This document shows, in pieces, positions 22,250 to 33,861 of a stretch of DNA of 64,000 bases. How positions within the stretch are numbered: position 1 is the first letter of the stretch; each line of letters opens with the position of its first letter. Source of the stretch: Spisula solida (taxonomy: Eukaryota > Mollusca > Bivalvia > Venerida > Mactridae); contig OX365944.1 of assembly GCA_947247005.1 (NCBI GenBank), forward strand, positions 1,996,501-2,060,500, written 5' to 3'. The position numbers and the translations under genes were made by a program. Below the pieces are notes generated by a model. That model searched no databases. It was not told the DNA's origin and saw only the letters and a program-made list of their open reading frames with translations.

Positions 22250-22805
22250 TGAATGTTAGATAAATTGGTTAACACATTACAGTATACAAGTGAGTCACAC
22301 TACCACTGTTCTTTTCTCAGCGATGTTTTGTTCGCTGTCAATGCATTTTCGCGCGCCAGTGAAATTACATATCCGAAACCATGCAACCAAAAATACATCC
22401 TACAACTTGTGGATGTAACTATCCATCAAGATCTGGACAAAAATGAGTGCGTGCATGATACTTACAGGTTCTACAAACACTGTACAGTAAAACCACACAG
22501 TATATCCTTCTCACATGGTCACACTCAAACTTCTCCGGTTTAGTGCACTTAGAACATATTTATCACAGAGGGGTACACAACATGGTCCGTTGTTTCAGAC
22601 ACCTTCAGGCTGGGCGGTCACACGTAGGGTATTTGATAAACAACTTACAACTGCTTTAAATGTTGTGGGTTAGACAGGCGAAGATATAAATCTCACAGTT
22701 TCAGAATGGGCAAGGCCACATACTGTGCCTTTAGACGTTTTTCAGATGCAAAATGTGGGGAGATAGTGATCCGGTTGGATTACTGTATGCCTATCGTTTG
22801 GCCCA
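22250..22805 (+). pseudogene. Tyrosine recombinase relic (Crypton/DIRS-type), frameshifted
   Basis: Three fragments in two frames line up with the catalytic domain of eukaryotic tyrosine recombinases. Fragment 1 (22253-22543) has SFLSDVLFAVNAFSRASEIT followed by YILQLVDVTIHQD, the first catalytic-arginine region. Fragment 2 (from about 22560, another frame) reads YLSQRGTQHGPLFQ...GWAVTRRVFDKQLTTALNVVG and meets a TAG. Fragment 3 (from 22691, back in the first frame) reads SHSFRMGKATYCAFRRFSDAK...IRLDYCM, with the H-x-x-R box and a candidate nucleophilic Tyr (22781-22783). At least two frameshifts and one stop break it, so it is dead. The source could be a Crypton, DIRS/Ngaro retroelement, or a host recombinase-like gene; the flanks do not decide. 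The family assignment is from motif reading only. Confidence 0.7.
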
Positions 22806-22809
22806 TTTT

Positions 22810-24265
22810 TCCCTCGGAAACTCAACATTTTAGTTGTTACTTTTCATATGAACAATTTTATCAAATGTGTTGATTTGTTTGTCATGTATTAGTATTTTAT
22901 TATGTTTAATATTTCACATTAAACCGATCATTTATGTTGATCTCTCAACATGGATGACTACGTTACAACCTACATTATATCTGATTTTGTACTCCACCTG
23001 GCTCGTCATACACAATACAATTTCATGCATTCGTGAGAAAAATACTTAGGTGGTTCTCTTTCAGATGTTTTGAACTAATGATGTCCAGTTCGTTGACAAC
23101 ATGGTCACCACGGAGCGAGGTTTGCTGTTTCTATATGACTTGTTACTCTATGGCTATATTGAAAGCAGTGGGAAACTGATTCTTAGAAGCCACTGGCTCA
23201 ATTTCAAAATAATTTCACCGTAATGAAGATAGCTTCCACTGACCACGCCCATCCTGCTGTTATATATATTCTCACCATAGTACGTTGTCAGACCTCAGGG
23301 GTATACTGGCGGGGTAACGCATGTCTGTTACATTTCACACTTCATCATATTTGTACCTACGATTTCATTTACTGTTACTGTATTGTCGTTTAATAATATA
23401 ACTATTTGCAACTTTAACTATCTGTCCTTTGAAGAGAGTTGACGCAATAAAATTTTGTATGACACTATTTCAATTTCAAACACTAACACGCAAAACTAAG
23501 ACGTCGACATCGGTGTACTTTTCAATTAAAAAATAAGAACACCAAAGTTGTCGTTTTTGGTGTAATGAATAATATGTGACAATGTTCTAGAAAATCATAC
23601 ATAGTTTTGAAATGGGAGACAATGTTCACGACTTTTGCGAACAACCCTCGTATTTGTTTTATGTCTCACGATTATGCTTATTGACGTTCTTGAACTTGTA
23701 CTCTATTATTTCACAGATTTCTGGCACTTACGTGTGCCATTTGTCTGATTCTAGGGCACAAAATGGTCATTTAAAGTGAAACCCGACGCATTGTCTGTGA
23801 GTGTGAAAAGTGTGGGGGAAATACTAGCGCCATATAACTTTCTATGAGACGTTAACATAGAAAAGCGTCAACCACATGTATAAGTCTGCCATTTAGGTGT
23901 GAAAACATTACATTACCACAGGAAATTCAGTAATGTTCTGTGATTGTTGGACGTATCTTGTTGATAATGTAATATGTTAAATGCCATTATCTGCACCTTG
24001 CATGATCGTGTTTCTCGCATCAAATGTCTTCCCGGACCGATCACTGATCTGGTGTCAGTCAGACATCTGTCTATAGAGGTGCTGTGTTTGTGGTCAGTTA
24101 CTGAACTGTATAGGTTTTGTGCTGGTAAACATACTACTGTAAACTTCACTTTGAGACTAGTGTGGGGGACTTTAGGTGTTAGAGCGACGGTCAATGTTTA
24201 ACTGGCATGAGATTCAACACTTACTAAATTTGAATGATGATCTGTTCTCGGCAACCAAATTGTAT
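22810..24265. other. No gene seen
   Basis: Contains overlapping open frames of 75-93 codons on opposite strands around 23913-24201, without recognised motifs. No RNA gene or repeat was found. Confidence 0.4.
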
Positions 24266-24267
24266 AA

Positions 24268-24402
24268 TATAGGATTAAACGACCATTTGTTGACGTTCAC
24301 TGATGTGAACGTCACGTCTAAGCCAATCAGAATGCAGGGATTTGTTGACTTTGGAATTATTATAGGATTAAACGACCATTTGTTGACGTTCACTGATATG
24401 TA
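24268..24402 (+). repeat. Direct duplication of ~35 bp with palindrome
   Basis: GGATTAAACGACCATTTGTT and the next ~14 bases occur at about 24271 and again at about 24364, 93 nt apart, with near identity. In the first copy TGACGTTCAC-TGAT-GTGAACGTCA (24293-24316) makes a 10-bp perfect inverted repeat; in the second the right arm is lost. The duplication also produces similar protein frames on both strands (24176-24426). Confidence 0.75.
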
Positions 24403-24429
24403 AACACCCGATCTGAAGCAACACATTGA

Positions 24430-25890
24430 GTAAAGCCCCGACGTGTGTGACGTTTGGTGAAATACGTTAGCTTAACAAAATGTGTTTATATGCTCCGTTC
24501 GTTACGTAAACACAAAACCAGGGGATGAACATGCAGGTAGGTTATATACTATGTACCACAATGTGTCGAAGCATGTCAATCATGTGTTATTAACTTATTA
24601 TACATATGTGTATATTTTGATAGCAACTACCACACATATGTTTTTACAAATCTGATGGCAACAGCAGAGCATGGAAGGCACAGAAAGTATACAGACCAAA
24701 GACAATTCGATGAGTACAAGTACAGCTAAACAGCTACAGCATGACAACATAGGCCGACAGCCAACCGCTTCAGTCAGTCAAACATTACCGGAATTAAAGC
24801 CAGCAGTCAAGAAAGATCCACAAGAACAACTACACTTTATATATATCATCCACAAAGTAACATTCAACAGAAAGATACGTGTGTTCCAGAATAAGCGTAT
24901 TTGGCTTGGTAACGTTGGCAATTCTTTCAATTAGGTACTCTCCCATATGATATAATTCAAACAATCAAATTTAAGTTTATGAATTAAGTTTGCCTTCGAT
25001 AGTACGACGAACGTAACAAATTGCATTCTACGTTAAGACATTTTCATCACAGTCTTATTCCGTTGCAAACTCCTCGCAGTGATTACGTTCCTTTGCAAAG
25101 CGGTTACATCCCTTTGCCCGTATAGTCTTAGACATTGCCAATGGACGTGTCCCTGTGAGGAGGTTGATTCCGTAGAGGAACGTACGCAATCGGAAACTCT
25201 CGGACATTACTGACGTAACATATTCCGGATTCAAAACGGAAATACCCGAGTGGTTACGATTGCACTTGACTATGAACACGTGAAGTAAAATGTCAGACGG
25301 GTAACTACGGACAATACGAAGTCGAATTCGCAAATCGTGGTAAACCACAGCATGAAACCAAACATTGCTTCTCATATCAATTACACTGCCTCCATGACCA
25401 TTGAAAATGTCTTGTCTGGTCATTGTAGATTTGTCTAGAATTCACTTTTGATTTGTTCAAAATTGCATAATTGCCACTTTTTGATTAAAAATAAATGACA
25501 ATGTATCTGAAATTCGCAATCTTCGTCTCATTTTAAAGACATAACTTGGCTGTAACATCAAATTAGTTCGACAAAGTTGGAGACAACGAATATCTAATAC
25601 GTGAAATATCATACCGAAAGATGTGGCAATTACTAGACAAGTCTGTCTGGGAAAATGTAGCAAAATCAATTTCTCGTATTATTTTGATTCATTTTGCTAC
25701 AAATCTAGACGAGAGCACACATCTGTTTGAACGTCACAGTCGATTGTTTGAACCTTACTATCTTGTTGAACGCAACTGTAGATGTTGTCGAGTCTTGGCG
25801 GTTGATTTTATGAACATCGGAACGTCTCGGGCTTGTCTGTCGTAAATGATAGTCATAGGTTTAAGGGTAGTAAAATTCGAACATCTCTGA
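24430..25890. other. No recognisable gene; a few open frames
   Basis: Holds open frames at 24671-24934 (+, 87 codons), 25055-25423 (-, 122 codons) and 25621-25845 (+, 74 codons). The 122-codon frame is the longest non-transposon frame here, but I recognise no domain, signal peptide or splice context. Confidence 0.4.
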
Positions 25891-25896
25891 TAGTCG

Positions 25897-26563
25897 CATT
25901 TCGATGTTAATCAAATCAGCCATCATGACCGTTCAACACTGATTCTTGCGTTCAAATAGACTTACCGTTCGAACAACCACGATTGTGACATTCCTATGTT
26001 CATCAAATCACCCATCGGGACCGTTCAACACTTGATTGTTGATTTCAAATAGACTTACCGTTCCAACAACCACGATTGTGACATTCCGATGTTAATCAAA
26101 TTAGCCATCATGACCGTTCAACACTGATTCTTGCGTTCAAATAGACTTACCGTTCGAACAACCACGATTGTGACATTCCTATGTTCATCAAATCACCCAT
26201 CGGGACCGTTCAGCATTTGATTGTTGATTTCAAATAGAATTACCGTTCCAACAACCACGATTGTGACATTCCGATGTTCATCAAATCACCCATTGGGACC
26301 GTTCAACACTTGATTGTTGCGTTCAAATAGACTTACCGTTCGAATAACAACGATTGTGACATTCCGATGTTAATCAAATCAGCCATCATGACCGTTCAAC
26401 ACTGATTGTTGCGTTCAAATAGACTTACGGTTCGAACAACAACGATTGTGACATTCCGATGTTCATCAAATCACCCATCGGGACCGTTCAACACTTGATT
26501 GTTGATTTCAAATAGACTTACCGTTCCAACAACCACGATTGTGACATTCCTATGTTCATCAAC
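25897..26563 (+). repeat. ~93-bp tandem array with two alternating unit types
   Basis: About seven units begin near 25905, 25998, 26091, 26182, 26275, 26369 and 26460. Type 1 has GTTAATCAAATCAGCCATCA...TTGCGTTC and CCGTTCGAACAACC. Type 2 has GTTCATCAAATCACCCATCG...TTGATTTC and CCGTTCCAACAACC. The order is 1-2-1-2-(2/1 hybrid)-1-2. The fifth unit starts as type 2 and ends as type 1, the expected product of unequal recombination. Confidence 0.9.
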
Positions 26564-26599
26564 AGACAATGGCTTTAAATTAAGAAGAGCAAATCGATA

Positions 26600-27035
26600 C
26601 AAATGAAGTGTTGCAGGTTAAGATTCCTATAACGCTTTAATTGAACGTTGTAACATGGCGACATGAATAATTCCAGGAGTGTTTTAATCGATATTTCTTA
26701 TAGAACAGTCGATATACCGTGAATTGCAAAGGTATTTGTTCTCCATCGACGCCCTGGAGAGAACGTGTTTATGTGAATAGGATACAAAAAGCAATCAAGC
26801 GACAAGGTAAGTTTTCTTAGTATGTGTTTGTTCAATAATCGGAATGTGTGTTTGAGCATTTCTTGCGATAGAATACAGCTTTAATATGTATGTCCATTGA
26901 TAACTCATGTACGTGGGTGGTAATGTCGCCCGTCGAGTATCCGCTCGTATGAGTGCCTAGATGTAGGGTCATGACGTTGGATGTGGTGGCGTTGTACAAC
27001 GCGCAAGTGCATTAATTTTGGTACATTGAACTAAC
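26600..27035. other. No gene seen
   Basis: Ordinary AT-rich sequence between two tandem arrays. Confidence 0.45.
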
Positions 27036-27039
27036 AGTA

Positions 27040-27861
27040 CATAAACAACAACATAACAACAAAGGACACAGCAGCAGCAACATAAGCAACAACAACATCA
27101 ATATCAACAATAACAACAACAACAACAACATCAGCAAGAGCAACAACAACAAGATCATTAGTAGCAACACCATCATTAGTAGCAACAAGATCATCAGTAG
27201 CAACAACAACATAAGTAGCAACAACAACATAAGTAGCAACAACAACATTAGTAGCAAGAACAACATAAGTAGCAACAACAACATTAGTAGCAAGAACAAC
27301 TTTGTAGCAACAACAACATTAGTAGCAACAACAACATTAGTAGCAACAACAACATTAGTAGCAAGAACAACATTAGTAGCAACAACATCATTAGTAGCAA
27401 GAACAACATTAGTAGCAAGAACAACATTAGTAGCAAGAACAACATTAGTAGCGCAAGAACAACATTAGTAGCAAGAACACTATTAGTAGCAACAACAACA
27501 TTAGTAGCGCAAGAACAACATTAGTAGCAAGAACAACATTAGTAGCAACAACATCATTAGTAGCAAGAACAACATTAGTAGCAAGAACAACATTAGTAGC
27601 AAGAACAACATTAGTAGCGCAAGAACAACATTAGTAGCAAGAACAACATTAGTAGCAACAACAACATTAGTAGCGCAAGAACAACATTAGTAGCAAGAAC
27701 ACTATTAGTAGCAACAACATCATTAGTAGCAAGAACAACATTAGTAGCAACAACAACATCATTAGTAGCAGCAACATTAGCAGCATCAACAACAACATTA
27801 TTAACAACAACATTAGTAACAACAACAACAACATTAGTAACAACAACATCAACAACATTAT

Positions 27862-27893
<32 letters not shown>

Positions 27894-27945
27894 ACACCAA
27901 CAATAACAACAACAACAACAATAACAACAATAACAACAACAACAA
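27040..27945 (+). repeat. AAC/ATTAGTAGC microsatellite-minisatellite array
   Basis: Built from (AAC)n and ATTAGTAGCAACAAC / ATTAGTAGCAAGAAC units of 15-18 nt. A higher-order period of about 166-167 nt is visible: AACATCATTAGTAGCAAGAA occurs near 27384, 27550 and 27717. Each long unit contains the rarer GTAGCGCAAGAAC and AAGAACACTATTAG variants. The array yields poly-Leu/Val/Met frames on the minus strand (27012-27982) that are not genes. Confidence 0.95.
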
Positions 27946-28124
27946 TTATTGGTGTGTTCAATGCGCACTTAGTACCATGCATATCTTAGTATTTGTAAGG
28001 GTTTCGTGCCTCAAACTTGGCATGTGTACCAATTAGACCACTGTCATTAGTAGCAGTAACTAGTAATTAGTAACAACAACATTAGTAACAACAACAACAA
28101 CATTAGTAACGACAACATTAGTAG

Positions 28125-28171
<47 letters not shown>

Positions 28172-28323
28172 ACATCATCATCATCAACAACATCATCATC
28201 ATCAACAACAACAACAACAACAATTATTGGTGTGTTCAATGCACACTTAGTACCATGCATATCTTAGTATTTGTAAGGGTTTCGTGCCTCAAACTTGGCA
28301 TGTTTACCAATTAGACCACTGTC
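27942..28323 (+). repeat. Duplicated 104-bp flank with intervening AAC/ATC tract
   Basis: 27942-28045 and 28221-28323 are almost identical (CAATTATTGGTGTGTTCAAT...AATTAGACCACTGTC). Between them lies a second, shorter AAC/ATC triplet tract (28060-28220). Microsatellite plus unique flank was therefore duplicated as one block. Two or three substitutions separate the copies, so the event is young. Confidence 0.92.
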
Positions 28324-28329
28324 TGCACT

Positions 28330-29830
28330 TGGGTAAAATTTGATTGAAATCCATGCATTAGTTTGGTCATAATGTATGTTTAATAAACACTTACTAATTT
28401 ATACTAAGCTAAAAAAAATACGAAATACGTATCGTCAAACTGACTGAAATTATGCCTTACATCAAAGAAAGGTCTAAACTTAATTTAAGTGATAAATTTA
28501 TACATGATGAACATTTTTAGATAAAAGGACATCGTTAGGTGTCTTTTAGCATTGTAACACTTTTATTACATGTTTCAAAGTAGGTCAATAGCATCTAAAA
28601 GTCAACAACAATAGTGGCCAACTGAAAACAATCAAACAGAACATTGATAAAAAAGAGGGTATTCGTCTCAAAGCTGCAATATTAAAAGCTGGACTGTTAG
28701 CTGCTCGTACAAGCTCGAGTTTATCCCAAGTTCACTTCATTTGGAATAAAATTCTTGAAGTTAACAACATTTGTATCCACTGGATACCATGTTCATTACG
28801 TGGTGCCAAACACGTCATCTTATTTTAAATGCCATGAAAATATTAAAGTTATACCTCAGTACTTTCAAAAGAAGTGTTTACGTAGTCAAAGCGTCGAACA
28901 TACGCTCACTATCATTAACCAATAATGAAGCAGACATATCATATATGTGACACCAAGAAAATCTAAGAAATCCGTAATTGTAGAAATACACACTGATGGA
29001 AATGAGTAATTTGATTTTCTTCCACAAAGGTCTTGCAATTTAAAAACAACACCCAATGGACAAATATGTCCCAAAAAGGTTCAATATACATTGTGTGCAT
29101 GAAAAACTTCTGAAATATTTCATATAGCGTCAAATTGTTAAGTAATAGACCATATGCACATTTCTCATGAAAATGACTCTTTGAACAGGGCTTCTACTGT
29201 AGTTTTTGAACTAAAAACGCATGAGAATACTTTATCACTAAGTCTATTCTGTAGACCTATTCTTATGCGAATAATTTTCAGTTCCTAAACTAAAATTACA
29301 TGCATAAGACCACAAGTACGGTTCCAGGAAACCTATGTGGTCAGCCATATTACAGTGCATGAGTGTTGTACCTTTTGCAGATGACAAAACATACCTTTAA
29401 TCTTGAACTTAACGATTAAATTTGGGTGCTATATGTTAAGGAGAGTTCATTGAATGTTTTCTGTGAGTTTCATTGTAAATGGTGCAGTCAAAAATAAAGT
29501 TACAGAGTAAATTGCATTTCTTTTCGAACACCCCTCGTATCTGATTGTTTTGTTGTACTTTATTGTAGCGGTGGTTAAGGTCTTATATTAAAGTCAGCAA
29601 TAAGCATACATGTTCTTATGCCAAATATATATTTTTTAAGGATTACTTATACATGTACACATGTATATTATGATACTGGTAATGGTTGCAAAGATTCACT
29701 GCGACCATGTTTCGCATTTATTGTCTGCTGTAGCATTACAGTTGTTGGCAGTGCTCTCACTTGCCCCCTACACTATCAGTAATTAAAGAAGTGCTAAACT
29801 TGACCCGCCACACTATCGCTCCGTAATTAA
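28330..29830. other. No gene seen
   Basis: AT-rich sequence with no coding region, RNA gene or repeat identified. It ends where copy A of the long repeat begins. Confidence 0.4.
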
Positions 29831-30977
29831 AGTACATGAGCGTAATTCAAGAAAGACACTGATTAATTTAAATACTCGTAACATGTTCAAGAGTCATACA
29901 ATACTCATATTTATATTAAAACATAATCAGCGGCTGAACAGTGTAGAAATCCGCAATCTCCAAAAGCAATTAGACAACATTAGGCGACAGTAAATTATGA
30001 GAACATTTGAAAAAGGTTTCCATGGTAACGTTTAATGCAATACAGTGTAATAAAAAAATTCCCTATAAATCATAAAAATTAATTCCCTTTTTGTTGTAGA
30101 AATCTATTAATCTACAGCATCATGTTTTTGTCCAAGGTTTCAAAATTATTCACAATTTGGAGTTGATTAGATTCCAGCGATAAAACGTAGTTTATGAATT
30201 GGTAAGAACAGACTTCACATATGCTTGTGTTAATCTTCGGTTATTCTCTTGAACAATGCTCGTGAACATGAAATTAGTTGATTTCCCATGTGATCAATAG
30301 AATTGGTTTCAAATAAAAGGAAATGTTACATCACAAAGTATATGGTTAATGTTAAGTCTTTCAAAGTTTGAAGATACTAAGCATGTATTGCAAACACGCT
30401 ACGAAATGAAACAAGCCATTTATAGGGACGAGATATACATACGTCATGTTAATTGAAACAGTAGTAGACCAGATCCAATTTCTCTAGAGGATATAGACAG
30501 ATATAAACATCATTGTTCGCTTCTATAAATGTATTTCTAGAAACACAATGAAATGACTTGACTCACGAAAACATAAATTTTAAAAGCCTACACCTTCCTG
30601 TACGAACTTATAAACGTTCTGTCTACTTACTTATACATGTGCTTGATATTGATTCTAGATCTTGATTGAAGCTCCGACCCAATAACTCTAATAATAACCA
30701 GATTCAAATTCTTAATCAATGGTCATCATAATTCAATTAATATCATTGTGACCGGAGAGATAGAAGTTTTCCATTTTGTTGTTCTCATTGTGCCTTCTGT
30801 GATGTTTCCGATGAATGCTGCTTTCCCTACCTGATTGGTTATTATCTTTTGTAACCTCATGTCTGTTACACATTATTTGTATGGTGGTTTTGTTTGATAT
30901 ATTTGACATGTGTTTACATCGCTACTACTTAAAGTCACCACAAATATACAATTCTACACGTAAGCATAACGTTTTAA

Positions 30978-31117
30978 ACGTACATACCACACATATGCTA
31001 TTATCCAAACAAATGGAATAAAGCGATTGGTATGGATTGGCTATGTACGAGAATAGTACCAGACGCAATATCAAGTGACGCAATCACATGGGTAAGCGAA
31101 CAGAGGCACCAGAAAGA
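30978..31117 (+). other. Reading frame partly conserved among long-repeat copies
   Basis: In copy A the plus strand reads NVHTTHMLLSKQME, a stop, then CTRIVPDAISSDAITWVSEQR. Copy C (minus, 45734-45937) has the same peptide without the stop (67 codons), continuing through ITLVNDQRNPERFMETIGRK. Copy B (minus, about 40210-40350) retains CTRIVPDLISSIAITWVNDE. Parallel conservation of the frame in three diverged copies hints at past coding, but two copies carry a stop at the same place and the peptide matches nothing I know. Confidence 0.3.
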
Positions 31118-33051
31118 CGATCGGTAGAAAACGAAATACACACAGCCGGTGCAAATTATTTCAACCTTGGTCCAAAGACAAGGCAGGCAACCTTGATGAT
31201 CTTTGGTAGAGGCCTTATTTGCATACTAGCATGGCGAGAGTTGCGTATAGGTAGTAACTTTGGTTATTTGTTAGTGTCTCGCCAACTCTAAACATTGTGG
31301 AACACATATTTTAAAAAAGCGATTGCCCGGTCTGAGAAATATTCTTAGCATCAAAATATTATTATATCTATTTATTTACAGTGTAATAATTTGATATTCT
31401 ATAACCACTGAACTATTGTTTTAAAAAATGGGGTACCGGTAGTTTCAAAATATAATACAACATAAGACAGGTAAAGCAGCACTCATCAGTCACGACAGAG
31501 CACGAAATGCAAACAGAAAAAAATAATACAGGATACAAGTACAAATATAAACACGAACACCATTTGAAATGAACTACCAAAAAACCCGGCACGGTGACCT
31601 AAACCCGATCGTCATCCGTCAGCCAAATGTAAATTAAATTGAGTATGCCAGAAGACAAGTGCTAATCATAAGGACGACCTACAAAGCATCACTCACAAGA
31701 ACAGTATACCAATCGTTCAAGAATAGAAACAATAACGGATCTAAAGATGATACAAAACATTGTTCACGTATCATGAAATTAAATGACGTACATTGCTAGC
31801 GTTTATGGCAAATATTGAAATCAGTTTACTAAATCAGGGCACATCCGTCAGCTTCCACCCATATACATGTACATGTGTATTTACATTAGTCTATACATAT
31901 AGCGCAACCCTGGTGTGAGTAGCTCTGTTTGTATGACATCAATATTTGAAATAAATAATATATTTCCTACATGTAGTCTTGCGTTACTTGTGATACAGCT
32001 AACTGTTTTATATCAGTGTTGGATGCTGTTACTGCTGTATTGGTCAGTTACATTTCAGCCATAGAATTATGTTTTATTATTATTATATTGAGACTGAAGA
32101 GATTAAACAAGTCATTGTATTATACAGACACGGAACAAACCTAACATGATCCTACCGCCCTCATAAGCGTCTTCTTCACCTCTGAACCGTATAGTCTATA
32201 TTGGTCTGGTACTTGGCTAACTACTGAATTATGAAAATGAGGCATTTTACTGTGGCTAGGCCATAAAGTGTATGGCATCTTCTGTTAGCTTCATTGAAGA
32301 GCAAATTATCCATTGGTTGAAAGTATAAAATTTTACGGTACAAGTGGACACTACACATCGAAGGTGTTGAATATTGTGCACCTTTTTAAACAATAGAAAT
32401 ATTATTCACATTGTCTGATTTTTGATTGTTTGTTAATAATTTTTCTAGCACAGTGGTTATCTTCAATGCTTTTGCCAATTTTTTATAAATTCTTTAAATA
32501 ACATCAATAGAATATGATATGTCATACTATCATAACACTTTGAGGGCGGTTTTGGTGTGGTTATGGGCGTCTTATGGGTGCTATGTGTGTCACAAATCTT
32601 ATTTAATACAGTTAGGGATACAAACTTGCGATTGTTTACAGTGTAGCTGGTATTATCACAACAATATATGTAACACATAATCAGGCTTAATACAAATATT
32701 GGTACAATCAGCGATTATCCAACAACTACCGATACTAGTATTACGTTCGTAGAGCTCTATACTGTTTTATCTGCCTGTAAGTGTGGTGTGATGTATAGTC
32801 CAGTTAGGATATTGTGACAGTGACGTTGCAGTTTATGTGCACGCAAAAATCACAACCATTGTCTAAACAGGTAGAGCGAAGTTTAGTATGTTAGTTTAGC
32901 ATTGAAATTATAGTTGTTTGCACAGTATAAGCCTGTATAATTGGTTTTACACCGTTATAGTGGACCGCTGCGTCACTGGATTTTTATCCTGACTGGACTA
33001 TAGTCACATAAATTGGTGCAAATGTTTTGGCTTTGATGCAATAGCTGGGTG

Positions 33052-33112
33052 CTCTCACTTCGTTCGTACTCGTACTATAACTACGACTAGGCAATGGCGA
33101 CTACAGTACGAG
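33052..33112 (-). repeat. Single-copy ancestor of copy B's 55-bp satellite
   Basis: Reverse complement of the unit that is tandemly amplified at 37281-37745 (GCCATTGCCTAGTCGTAGTTATAGTACGA..., then CACCCAGCTATTG). Only one unit is present in copy A; copy C has a truncated one at about 44188. Confidence 0.8.
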
Positions 33113-33278
33113 TTAGTATGTCACTATAGATACAAAATATCAATGTTTCACGCCATTTTTGTATCACTTATTTAGTTCTATACGCCGAAAAGCCGGGTTT
33201 GCTGGAATTTATTATCAACCGATGAACTAATGTGCCCCCTTGCAAGTAACACGTCTACATAAATAAATGAGATAATCA

Positions 33279-33449
33279 TGGTGGTCAATATCACGGAACA
33301 AGATAACATTCACTTTCCGAGTCTCGGATCAGAATGTGCCGAGCGAAAGTTTAATGCTGCACAAACACCGCTAGTTGAGTGGGAGAGGAAGCCAGATGAT
33401 CTAACCAGCTTACTAAGATTTAACAAACAGCACAAACGCGTTGGTTAGT
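33279..33449 (+). other. 56-codon open frame inside copy A
   Basis: Starts ATGGTGGTCAATATCACGG and encodes MVVNITEQDNIHFPSLGSEC... up to TAG. In copies B and C the homologous strand begins MVTVTEQDYLHF and MVNVTEQDNLNL but meets stops earlier or at other places. The conserved start and TEQD are intriguing, but there is no known domain and it may be fortuitous. Confidence 0.25.
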
Positions 33450-33633
33450 AAGTAACTGATATATATCAAAATAAATTAAGGAGCACAATCCTTGTTCAAA
33501 CTCGCAAATTGCCGGATTGCCAAAGTGACACATTAAAGAGAGAATTTGTACCATTATTGTTAAGTTTAGTTTTCTTCTTGTTCATTTTTGAGTTTGTCAT
33601 TTTGAGGAGTGAGCTTGGTTGTCTGTGATTTTG

Positions 33634-33861
33634 TTATCTCATTCTTGTGTTCTTTTTTAGCTGTTCGTTTCCTTCGACTTCCTTGTCCGATTTGTTTGTT
33701 GCTTGTTCTACCTTGTTCTTAAGGAAATCCCCTAAATACTTATCTAGAATGCCTGCCTTTTCTCCGTCTGGTTGTTCTTGTTGACTCCAATCCGGGTAAT
33801 GCGAAATAATTCGGGCAGACAAATTGTTGATTAAAAGAGTAAAAAAGCGACAATCAATCAA
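33634..33861 (-). other. 75-codon open frame inside copy A
   Basis: Encodes a hydrophilic, Lys/Glu-rich peptide containing SHYPDWSQQEQPDGEKAGILDKYLG. The homologous stretch of copy B reads PDWNQQGKPNGEKAVI and of copy C QDKSQQGQQDGEKTSIL; both soon end in stops or frameshifts. It lies on the opposite strand to the other conserved frames of the family, which argues against a simple shared transcript. Function unknown. Confidence 0.3.

Noticed and set aside
25055..25423. 122-codon minus-strand open frame as a host gene
   Set aside because: No domain, signal peptide, splice signals or codon pattern to support it.
27012..28260. Poly-Leu/Val/Met open frames on the minus strand
   Set aside because: Translations of AAC/ATTAGTAGC triplet arrays; no gene context.
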